From Chloroflexota bacterium (GTDB lineage: Bacteria > Chloroflexota > Limnocylindria > P2-11E): a stretch of DNA of 5,178 nt. Positions 1 through 5,178 of this stretch are shown piece after piece; position 1 is the stretch's first letter; each line of letters begins with the position of its first letter. Under the pieces are notes generated by a model. It saw only the letters and a program-made list of their open reading frames with translations. It did not search any database and had not been told where the DNA came from. The stretch is taken from NCBI GenBank assembly GCA_016875665.1, contig VGPA01000113.1:1-5178 (forward strand). The letters are read 5' to 3'. The position numbers and the translations under genes were made by a program.

Positions 1-41
1 AAGAGCGCTTCCTCGCGCTGCTCGAGGCGGACGGCTCGTGA
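1..41 (+). CDS. C-terminal end of a probable ABC transporter ATP-binding protein (partial, 5' end outside window)
   Basis: Reading from base 3, the frame encodes ERFLALLEADGS and stops at TGA 39-41. No ATPase motif lies within the window, so the call rests on context and on the tail, which resembles the ends of ABC-2 exporter ATPases (a 'LEERFLALLE'-like last helix). Its stop overlaps the GTG start of the following permease (GTGA, 38-41), the usual arrangement for an ATPase-permease pair made from one message. The family role would be ATP hydrolysis on the cytosolic face to drive export by the permease. The reading frame is clear; the identity is inference. Confidence 0.6.
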   Translation, partial: ERFLALLEADGS

Positions 42-901
42 GCGTGCTCGCGATCGCGCTCCTCACGATCCAGGAGGCCGCCCGCCGCCGGCTGCTTCTC
101 GCACTCGTCCTGCTCACGGTCCTGGCGGTCGGCCTCACCGGCTTCGGCTTCAGCCGCATCCCCTTGATCCAGGCGCGCGGTGGGGTGCCGCTCGGGCAGA
201 CAGAGGTCTTCGCGATCTCGGCACAGCTGCTGATCCTCGTCATGTTCATGTTCTCGTTCGTGCTCGCGCTGTCCGCGGTGTTCATGGCGACGCCCGCCGT
301 CTCGAGTGATCTCGAGTCGGGCGTGGCTCTCGCGATGGTCGCCCGGCCGGTGCGCCGCGCCGACTTCGCGCTCGGGAAATGGCTCGGCCTCGCCGCGCTG
401 GTGGTCGCGTACGCCGTGCTCTCGGTGACGCTCGAGCTGCTCGTCGTTCGTCTGGGCACCGGGTACTCGCCGCCGGACCCACCCGGGATCGTCGCCTTCC
501 TCGTGGGCGAGGGGTTGGTCCTGCTCACGCTCGGTCTCCTGCTCTCGACGCGCGCCTCCGGCATGGTCGGCGGCGTAATCGCCCTCGTGCTCTTCGGCCT
601 CGCGTGGCTCGCCGGGATCGTGGGGGGTATCGGCACGGCGCTGAGCAACGACGCCATCGCGCAGGTGGGCACCGTCTCGCGGTTCCTGCTCCCGACGGAT
701 GGCCTGTGGCGCGGGGCCGTGTACAGCCTCGTCCCCGCCGTCATGCACACCGCCATCGCCTCGGGTCCCGCCGCGGTCGCCGCGGCGACCCCGTTTTACG
801 CGGCCGCGCCGCCCCCTCCGGCGTACCTGGCGTGGTGCGCGGCCTGGGTCGCGGGAATGCTCGGGCTGGCCGTCCGGTCGCTGAATGCAAAGGACTTGTG
901 A
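38..901 (+). CDS. ABC-2 type transporter permease subunit
   Basis: This 287-residue integral membrane protein is the probable channel half of an ABC exporter. About six hydrophobic helices can be seen, near residues 19-36, 57-82, 113-135, 150-170, 175-198 and 263-280. Between helices 2 and 3 lies ARPVRRADFALGKWLG (residues 102-117). It matches the cytosolic 'xRPxxRxxFxLGKxLG' signature of NosY-like ABC-2 permeases, where the permease contacts the ATPase. The GTG start at 38 overlaps the upstream stop (GTGA), and a GAGGCGG ribosome binding site lies 7 nt before it inside the upstream gene, which suggests translational coupling. A short Ala/Pro-rich stretch (about 243-262) precedes the last helix. 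The substrate cannot be told from the sequence; NosY-like members serve in copper-enzyme maturation, drug or polymer export. The family call is firm, the specificity unknown. Confidence 0.88.
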   Translation: MSVLAIALLTIQEAARRRLLLALVLLTVLAVGLTGFGFSRIPLIQARGGVPLGQTEVFAISAQLLILVMFMFSFVLALSAVFMATPAVSSDLESGVALAMVARPVRRADFALGKWLGLAALVVAYAVLSVTLELLVVRLGTGYSPPDPPGIVAFLVGEGLVLLTLGLLLSTRASGMVGGVIALVLFGLAWLAGIVGGIGTALSNDAIAQVGTVSRFLLPTDGLWRGAVYSLVPAVMHTAIASGPAAVAAATPFYAAAPPPPAYLAWCAAWVAGMLGLAVRSLNAKDL

Positions 902-949
902 ACGACGGTCCGAGCGGAACGGATGCCCCTACTGTCCTGTTCTGCAAGT

Positions 950-956
950 GGGGGTG
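950..956 (+). promoter_or_regulatory. Ribosome binding site that fixes the htpX start
   Basis: GGGGGTG differs from GGAGGTG at one base and ends 5 nt before the ATG at 962. It supports ATG 962 over the in-frame ATG at 923, which has only a weak GAGCGG before it and would add 13 residues (MPLLSCSASGGDA) that lack the usual HtpX N-terminal character. Confidence 0.65.
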
Positions 957-961
957 ATGCC

Positions 962-1837
962 ATGAACAACCTGAAGACGCTCGTCCTGCTCGGCGCGATG
1001 ACGCTGCTCCTGGTCTACGGAGGCCGCCTGCTCGCCGGTCCGTCCGGCATGGCGATGGGCCTGGTGCTCGCCGTCGTGATGAACTTCGCCTCCTACTGGT
1101 TCAGCGACAAGCTCGCGCTCGCCATGTCCGGCGCGAAGCAGATCGGCGAGGCCGACGCCCCCGAGCTGCACGCGATCGTGCGGCGCGTCGCCGGTATCGC
1201 GAACGTACCCATGCCGCGCGTCTACATCATCGACCAGCCCGCTCCGAACGCGTTCGCCACGGGCCGCGACCCGCAGCACGCGGCGGTCGCGGTGACCACC
1301 GGCATCATGCGCATCGTCGACGAGCGCGAGTTGACGGCGGTGCTCGCCCACGAGCTCGGCCACGTCACCAACCGCGACACGCTCGTGATGGCGGTCGCCG
1401 CGACGATCGCCGGCGCGATCTCGTTCCTCGCCCAGATGGCCCAGTGGTCGATGATCTTCGGGGGCGGGCGCGACGAGGAGGACAACCGCGGCGGCGCGTT
1501 CGGCATGATCGGGCTCATCCTCGGGATGATCCTGCTGCCGCTCGCGGCGACGGTGATCCAGCTGGCGATCAGCCGCTCGCGCGAGTTCGGCGCCGACGAG
1601 ACGAGCGCGCACCTGACCCACGACCCGCTCGCGCTCGCGAGCGCGCTGCGCAAGCTCGACGCCTACTCCAAGAAGATCCCGCTGCCCGTGAACCCGTCGG
1701 TGTCGGCGCTATTCATCGTGCGCCCGCTCGTCCCGGGCGGATTCTCGGGGCTGTTCTCCACGCACCCGCCGGTCGAGGAGCGCGTCGCGCGGCTCCAGCG
1801 CCTGGCGGGCGCGGAGCTGCCGCAGAGCTACACCTAG
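962..1837 (+). CDS. htpX: HtpX family membrane zinc metalloprotease (M48B)
   Basis: This 291-residue protein belongs to the HtpX group of M48 peptidases, which cut misfolded or damaged membrane proteins at the inner membrane. The active site is complete: HELGH at 130-134 (zinc ligands H130 and H134, catalytic E131) and third ligand E208 in SREFGADE, which corresponds to the downstream Glu of E. coli HtpX. Two N-terminal hydrophobic helices (about 7-20 and 29-47) and two after the HEXXH (about 138-160 and 182-203) give the standard four-segment layout. A charged glycine-rich loop (GGGRDEEDNRGG, 167-178) separates the last two. The C-terminus carries the family signature THPPVEERVARL (268-279). 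Length is normal for the family. The gene follows the permease by 60 bp and may be read with it. In E. coli, htpX responds to envelope stress; no such control can be shown here. The TAG stop overlaps that of the facing gene. Confidence 0.95.
   Translation: MNNLKTLVLLGAMTLLLVYGGRLLAGPSGMAMGLVLAVVMNFASYWFSDKLALAMSGAKQIGEADAPELHAIVRRVAGIANVPMPRVYIIDQPAPNAFATGRDPQHAAVAVTTGIMRIVDERELTAVLAHELGHVTNRDTLVMAVAATIAGAISFLAQMAQWSMIFGGGRDEEDNRGGAFGMIGLILGMILLPLAATVIQLAISRSREFGADETSAHLTHDPLALASALRKLDAYSKKIPLPVNPSVSALFIVRPLVPGGFSGLFSTHPPVEERVARLQRLAGAELPQSYT
1834..1837. other. Shared CTAG holding both convergent stop codons
   Basis: The palindrome CTAG contains the TAG stop of htpX on the plus strand (1835-1837) and the TAG stop of the Lon-like protease on the minus strand (1836-1834). 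There is no intergenic space, so each transcript's 3' end must lie within, and antisense to, the other gene. Confidence 0.9.
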
Positions 1838-4224
1838 GGGCGGCGCTCCGCGAGCTGCCGGGCGAAGCCGTCGAGCTTCGCCGTGACCATCGCGTGAATC
1901 GTGCCGGGGGTGAACGCGTCGTCCGACGTCCGCTCACCCGCCGGCACGCCGGTGAGCAGCTCGATCCCCTGGTCGATCGTCTCGATCGACCAGACGTGGA
2001 AGCGCCCCTCGGCGACGGCCGCCACGACCTCACGGTCCAGCATGAGATGCCGCACGTTCGATGCGGGGATGATCACGCCCTGCTCGCCGGTGAGGCCCTG
2101 GGTCTTGCACACCGCGAAGTGGCCCTCGATCTTCTCGTTCACGCCGCCGATCGCTTGGATCACGCCGCGCTGGTCGACCGATCCGGTGACCGCGATCGAC
2201 TGGTCGATCGGGACCTCGGCCAGGCTCGACAGGAGCGCGAACAGCTCCGCGCTGGAAGCGCTGTCGCCCTCGACCGGTCCGTACGACTGCTCGAATGACA
2301 GGTGCGCCGTGAGCGGCAAGGGGTGCCGCCGGCCGTAGGCGCCAAGCAGGTACCCGGCGATCGTGAGCACGCCTTTACTGTGCGTCGGTCCCGAGAGCGC
2401 GGCCTCCCGCGTGATGTCGACCACGCCCTCGGTGCCCATGCCCGAGCGCGCCGTGATGCGGGTGGGCCTGCCGAACGCGCGGTCACCGGTGTCGAGCACC
2501 GCGAGGCCGTTCACCTGGCCGATCACCTTGCCGCGCGTGTGGATGATCAGCGTCCCCTCGTCGATGGATCGCTGCATCTCCTCCTCGGGGAGGCTCGCGC
2601 GCCGCTCGCGGTGCTCCAGCGCCTGATCCACGTGCGCGGCGTCGACCGTTGCCGCGTTCGCGACGCGGGCCCACCGGTCCGCCTCCACCACGATGCGCTC
2701 GATCTCGTCGAACCGCGCGGCGAGGCGCTCCTGGTGCGCAACGAGGCGTCCGCCCAGCTCGATGATCCGCGCCACGGCGGCGGCCGTGAAGTGGCGAAGG
2801 CCGTGCTGCGCGACGCGGGCACTGACGAAGGCGGCGTACTGCCTTTGCGCCGCGGGCGTGCGCTCGATCACGGGCGTGAACTCCGCCTTCAGCGGGAACA
2901 GCTTGCCGAAGTCCTCGTCCAGCTGGAGCAGCGCCACGTAACCGCCCGACTCCCCCACCAGCAGGACGCGGAGCCGAAGCGGAATCGGCGCCGGCTTGAG
3001 GGTCGAGGTCGGGACGCCCCCCACCGGGTTGCTTGGTGTCTCGATCCGGATCTCGCCGTCGCGGAGCGCGCGCTTGACCGCGTCGTACGCGAACGGCGAG
3101 GTGACGAGGTCGCGCGCCTCGATGATCAGGAAGCCGCCGTTCGCGCGGTGCAGCGCCCCGCCTTGGATCAGGCGGTAGTCCGTCTGGGCCGCGGCGGGCC
3201 CGACGCGGAAGTCGATCCGACCGACGAGATTGGCGAAGGTCGGGTTCGACTCGAACACGACGGGCGCACCGCCACCCGGCGCATTCGTGACGACGACGTT
3301 CGCCTCGTAGCGGTCCCACGGCGAGGGCACCGCGAGGCCGGCCGGCAGCTGCGGGGGGCCCGCGCGCACCTCGGCCATGTGGTCCAGGAGATCGGCCCGG
3401 ATCGCCGCCAGGTGCTCGACCACCGCATGCTGATCGACGTACTTGGCGGCCAGGCTGTCGAAAAGATGCCCGACCGCGAACAGCACCACCTCGAGGTCCT
3501 GCTTTAGAAGCAGGTCCTGCCCGTCGCGCTCGATCTTCCGGAGCGCCGGAATGGCGTCGCCGATCGCGCGCTGCACCTTCTCGCCGCTCTCCTCGATCTG
3601 CGCCCGCTGCTCCGGAGAGAGCGCGGCGAACGCCTCGGGTCCGATCGGCTCGCCGGAAGGGTCCACCGGCGTCGTCGCGATGCCCATCTGCGAGACCTGG
3701 ATCCCGAAGCCGAGCCCGTGCGCGGTGCGCGCAAGCTCGCTCAGCACCCGTTCGCGCCGCTCGCCGATGACCCCGGCAACCTCGCCACGACGGCGCTCCC
3801 CCTCCTCCGAGTCGAATGCGCGCGGGATCTCGACCTTGCAGCGCGCGACGAGGGCGGCGAGGTCTTTTGCCAGCTCCGGGCCGCGCCCCGCCGGCAGCTC
3901 GACCGCCACCGGGCGATACGGGTCCGCGAAGCAGTGGAGATAGCACCAGTCGGAAGGCGCGGGCCGCGACGAGGCCGCGATCTCCACCAGCCGCCGCGTC
4001 GTGGTCATCTTCCCCGTTCCGCTGGGGCCGGCGACGTACGCGTTGTAGCGGCGGTCCTCGAACGACAGCGCGAACTCGATCGCCTCGATCGCCCGGGCCT
4101 GTCCCACCAGATCCCGCAGCGGCGGCACGTCCGCGGTCGTGGCAAAGCCGAGCGAGCCCGGGTCGCAGATCGAGCGCAGCCGCTCGGGCCCAAGCCGCCT
4201 GGCGGCGCGGAGGCTCTCGCTCAC
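1834..4224 (-). CDS. Lon-like ATP-dependent serine protease (AAA_32 + Lon proteolytic domain)
   Basis: The 796-residue product is a fused ATPase-protease of the Lon-related AAA_32 type, the group of E. coli YcbZ. It lacks the N-terminal LON substrate-binding domain and shows no membrane helices, so it should act in the cytosol. The Walker A is GPSGTGK (66-72), followed by Met73 where many P-loops have Ser/Thr. A charged, probably helical insertion spans about 120-290. The Walker B region is ANGGFLIIEARDL (361-373), with Glu369 as the acidic residue. The protease domain (about 560-765) carries EGDSASSAE with nucleophile Ser655 and GGVNEKIEG with Lys698. Their 43-residue spacing equals that of the E. 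coli Lon dyad (S679/K722). Length is usual for the family. GTG 4224 is chosen because the frame upstream, though open, is antisense to the hydrolase gene, and GTG is followed by the typical N-terminus. No clear Shine-Dalgarno precedes it. It is not canonical Lon, so no gene symbol is given. Confidence 0.93.
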   Translation of the reverse strand: MSESLRAARRLGPERLRSICDPGSLGFATTADVPPLRDLVGQARAIEAIEFALSFEDRRYNAYVAGPSGTGKMTTTRRLVEIAASSRPAPSDWCYLHCFADPYRPVAVELPAGRGPELAKDLAALVARCKVEIPRAFDSEEGERRRGEVAGVIGERRERVLSELARTAHGLGFGIQVSQMGIATTPVDPSGEPIGPEAFAALSPEQRAQIEESGEKVQRAIGDAIPALRKIERDGQDLLLKQDLEVVLFAVGHLFDSLAAKYVDQHAVVEHLAAIRADLLDHMAEVRAGPPQLPAGLAVPSPWDRYEANVVVTNAPGGGAPVVFESNPTFANLVGRIDFRVGPAAAQTDYRLIQGGALHRANGGFLIIEARDLVTSPFAYDAVKRALRDGEIRIETPSNPVGGVPTSTLKPAPIPLRLRVLLVGESGGYVALLQLDEDFGKLFPLKAEFTPVIERTPAAQRQYAAFVSARVAQHGLRHFTAAAVARIIELGGRLVAHQERLAARFDEIERIVVEADRWARVANAATVDAAHVDQALEHRERRASLPEEEMQRSIDEGTLIIHTRGKVIGQVNGLAVLDTGDRAFGRPTRITARSGMGTEGVVDITREAALSGPTHSKGVLTIAGYLLGAYGRRHPLPLTAHLSFEQSYGPVEGDSASSAELFALLSSLAEVPIDQSIAVTGSVDQRGVIQAIGGVNEKIEGHFAVCKTQGLTGEQGVIIPASNVRHLMLDREVVAAVAEGRFHVWSIETIDQGIELLTGVPAGERTSDDAFTPGTIHAMVTAKLDGFARQLAERRP

Positions 4225-4237
4225 ACCGGAAGTGTGA
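4221..4237. promoter_or_regulatory. Palindrome over the start codon of the Lon-like gene (possible operator or mRNA hairpin)
   Basis: TCACAC (4221-4226) and GTGTGA (4232-4237) form a perfect 6-bp inverted repeat around a 5-nt spacer, CGGAA. The GTG start (4224-4222 on the minus strand) lies in the 3' arm as seen by the Lon-like transcript. The bases normally used for ribosome binding form the spacer and the other arm and show no purine-rich Shine-Dalgarno. It could be an operator half-site pair, a start-masking hairpin, or chance. Confidence 0.35.
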
Positions 4238-4284
4238 CGCCCGCTAGCCTCGTCCGCAGCACCCCGATTGGAGAGAGTGTCGCC
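4225..4284. promoter_or_regulatory. Divergent intergenic region between the Lon-like protease and the hydrolase
   Basis: These 60 bp are the only space for promoters of the two divergent genes, so their promoters must overlap or extend into coding sequence. On the plus strand TAGCCT (4245-4250) fits a loose TANNNT -10 pattern, but no convincing -35 lies at the right distance. GCTAGC (4243-4248) is a 6-bp palindrome. The promoter role follows from the gene layout; no hexamer pair is firm. Confidence 0.45.
4270..4275 (+). promoter_or_regulatory. Ribosome binding site of the alpha/beta hydrolase
   Basis: GGAGAG ends 9 nt before ATG 4285, a workable Shine-Dalgarno spacing, and supports that ATG as the start. 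By contrast the divergent Lon-like gene has no comparable site. Confidence 0.65.
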
Positions 4285-5028
4285 ATGAACGATCGCCCCG
4301 GACTCCTGCTCGTCCACGCGTTCCCGGTCGATGCGACGATCTGGCAGGCCCAGGTCGCTTCGCTCGCCACCCCCGGCCAGACGGTGGTCGCGCCGTCGCT
4401 GCCCGGCTTCGGCGGGACGCCCGTCCCGCCCAGGCAGCCGTCCATCGACGACTACGCGGACGCCCTGGTGAAGCACCTCGATGAGGCCGGCGTGAAGCGG
4501 GCGGTCGTGTGCGGGCTGTCCATGGGCGGCTACGTCACCTTCGCGCTCTGGCGCCGCCACCGGAGCCGCATCGCCGGCCTCGTCCTCGCCGACACCAAGG
4601 CCGAAGAGGACAACGAGCAGGGCAAGGCCGGGCGCGCCGCCCTCGCCGCGAAGCTGCGCGAGGTCGGGCCGGAGCAGGCGTTCTTCAGCGCGACCCCGCC
4701 GCCGTGGCTGCGCGCCGAGTCCCCGCATTGGGCCATGCTCAAGGCGACCATCCTCCGCCAGCCCGCTGAGGCGATCGCGCAGGCCGCGCTCGTGATGCAG
4801 GGCCGTCCCGACAGCCGCGCGGACCTCCCCTCGATCGACGTGCCGACCGCGGTCATCGTGGGCGAGGCGGACCCGATCACCCCCGTCGCCAACTCGCAGG
4901 CGCTCGTCGACGGCATCAAGGGCGCGACGCTGACGGTGGTCAAGGACGCGGGCCACCTCGTGAACGTGGAGCAGCCGGCAGCGTTCGATGCAGCGGTGAA
5001 GGCGCTACTCGCACGAGTGAAGAGCTAG
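4285..5028 (+). CDS. Alpha/beta fold hydrolase
   Basis: This 247-residue protein is a compact, single-domain serine hydrolase with no signal peptide, so probably cytosolic. The oxyanion-hole strand is LLLVHAFPVD (7-16), with HA in place of the more common HG. The nucleophile elbow is GLSMGG (77-82) with Ser79, the acid is Asp196 in VGEADPITP, and the base is His224 in DAGHLVNVE, so the triad is complete and in the usual order. Residues about 105-165 form the lid, which begins with a charged stretch (DTKAEEDNEQGKAGR) and sets the substrate pocket. The general architecture resembles carboxylesterase/BioH/RutD-like enzymes, but motifs alone do not reveal the substrate. The gene is divergent from the Lon-like protease with a 60-bp gap and has its own ribosome binding site. 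Fold and activity class are firm; the reaction is unknown. Confidence 0.92.
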   Translation: MNDRPGLLLVHAFPVDATIWQAQVASLATPGQTVVAPSLPGFGGTPVPPRQPSIDDYADALVKHLDEAGVKRAVVCGLSMGGYVTFALWRRHRSRIAGLVLADTKAEEDNEQGKAGRAALAAKLREVGPEQAFFSATPPPWLRAESPHWAMLKATILRQPAEAIAQAALVMQGRPDSRADLPSIDVPTAVIVGEADPITPVANSQALVDGIKGATLTVVKDAGHLVNVEQPAAFDAAVKALLARVKS

Positions 5029-5033
5029 GGCTG

Positions 5034-5080
5034 GAGCGACGAGGGCTTTGCCCGAGGAGCGAAGGTCGAGGCGGAGCCGA
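5034..5080 (+). repeat. Two consecutive GC-stem triloop hairpins flanked by tandem GA/GA mismatches
   Basis: Unit 1 is GGGC-TTT-GCCC (5043-5053). On the same axis it is flanked by GA opposite GA (5041-5042 with 5054-5055), a C-G pair (5040/5056), GA opposite GA (5038-5039 with 5057-5058), two GC pairs (5036-5037 with 5059-5060) and a third GA/GA (5034-5035 with 5061-5062). Unit 2 is GGC-GGA-GCC (5070-5078), flanked by GA/GA (5068-5069 with 5079-5080). Both units begin CGAGG, and GGAGCGA is directly repeated at 5033-5039 and 5056-5062. The symmetry is directly visible. That it folds, or is a dispersed repeat family, is inference. Confidence 0.45.
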
Positions 5081-5095
5081 ACAGCGAAGCTGTTC
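5079..5095. terminator. Hairpin between convergent genes, possible bidirectional terminator
   Basis: GAACAGC-GAA-GCTGTTC is a perfect 7-bp stem with a 3-nt loop. It lies 50 nt after the hydrolase stop and, on the minus strand, 5 nt after the stop of the gene entering from the right. No T tract follows on either strand, so it is not a classic intrinsic terminator; it may stop polymerase weakly or protect 3' ends. The core GCGAAGC is a minihairpin known to be unusually stable as DNA. Confidence 0.4.
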
Positions 5096-5100
5096 TTGAC

Positions 5101-5178
5101 CTAGAAGGGCCCCGCCAGCTCCGGAGGGGCGAACAGCCCGCAGGGGGCTTGCCACCAGCGCTCGATCGGGTGGCCGCC
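5101..5178 (-). CDS. C-terminal fragment of an unidentified protein (5' end outside window)
   Basis: On the minus strand 25 sense codons enter from the window edge and end at TAG (5103-5101). Nearly all third positions are G or C, as in the other genes here. The translated tail includes HPIERWWQAPCG and ends APPELAGPF. I do not recognise the family from so short a stretch. The gene is convergent with the hydrolase, and the 72 bp between them hold the hairpin chain. Codon bias, the open frame and the position of the hairpin just past the stop argue that it is real; chance openness over 25 codons in GC-rich DNA is the alternative. Confidence 0.5.
   Translation of the reverse strand, partial: GGHPIERWWQAPCGLFAPPELAGPF

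Noticed and set aside
916..946. GGAAC (916-920) and TCTGCA (941-946) as an ECF/sigma-E-like envelope-stress promoter for htpX.
   Set aside because: The spacing is a few bases too long and the match to both boxes is partial; the idea is attractive mainly because of what is known of htpX in E. coli.
923..961. Upstream in-frame ATG extending HtpX by 13 residues.
   Set aside because: The downstream ATG at 962 has a much better ribosome binding site and gives the typical HtpX N-terminus.
929..1621. Minus-strand open frame of about 230 codons opposite htpX.
   Set aside because: The product is low-complexity Arg/His/Asp-rich and antisense to a strongly conserved protease gene.
2302..3507. Long plus-strand open frame of about 400 codons.
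   Set aside because: It is antisense to the Lon-like gene, is rich in Arg, Asp and His, and has no domain signature; a GC-bias shadow.
4285..4350. Loss of the oxyanion-hole glycine in the hydrolase (HA instead of HG).
   Set aside because: HA is a recurring variant in this hydrolase superfamily, and the rest of the triad is intact, so it is not a sign of decay.
4225..4956. The Lon-like reading frame stays open on the minus strand for about 240 codons upstream of GTG 4224.
   Set aside because: It is antisense to the hydrolase, whose triad and ribosome binding site are complete. The translation is Arg/Asp/Gly-rich with no family resemblance, as expected from GC-rich codon mirroring.
5029..5100. 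Short CRISPR-like or tandem repeat array, suggested by CGAGG at 5040, 5053 and 5067.
   Set aside because: The repeated units are only 5-7 bp, with no constant repeat and spacer lengths; local hairpin symmetry explains them better.

Overview
The window is gene-dense bacterial chromosome with very high GC (roughly 70% by eye) and strong G/C preference at third codon positions. It uses GTG as well as ATG starts and has recognisable purine-rich ribosome binding sites in front of some genes. This fits a high-GC lineage such as Methylomirabilota/Rokubacteria-like, Actinomycetota, Chloroflexota or Myxococcota. Nothing seen decides between them, so the taxon is left open. No phage, insertion sequence, CRISPR, tRNA or rRNA signal was found.

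Layout. (1) 1-901, plus strand: the last 12 codons of a probable ABC-transporter ATPase run by a GTGA stop/start overlap into a six-helix ABC-2 type permease. (2) 962-1837, plus strand: an HtpX-type membrane zinc metalloprotease with a complete HEXXH active site. (3) 1834-4224, minus strand: a 796-residue Lon-like ATP-dependent protease (AAA_32 plus Lon proteolytic domain, no N-terminal LON domain) with an intact Ser/Lys dyad. It meets htpX tail to tail, and both stop codons lie inside one CTAG. (4) 4225-4284: a 60-bp divergent promoter region with a palindrome over the protease start codon. (5) 4285-5028, plus strand: a small alpha/beta hydrolase with a complete Ser-Asp-His triad. (6) 5029-5100: a non-coding stretch that is a chain of three short hairpins. 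(7) 5101-5178, minus strand: the C-terminal codons of an unidentified gene that runs off the window.

How the genes relate. The ATPase and permease are almost certainly one transporter. HtpX (membrane-protein quality control) and the Lon-like protease (cytosolic, ATP-driven) both degrade damaged or regulatory proteins, but they face each other and are not one operon; a shared stress role is inference only. The hydrolase is divergent from the Lon-like gene and its substrate is unknown. The coding content belongs to known families. The least ordinary parts are non-coding: the hairpin chain at 5034-5095, in which tandem G.A mismatches recur in register with GC stems; the palindrome over the Lon-like start codon; and the shared CTAG stop. 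I see no convincing new multi-gene system.
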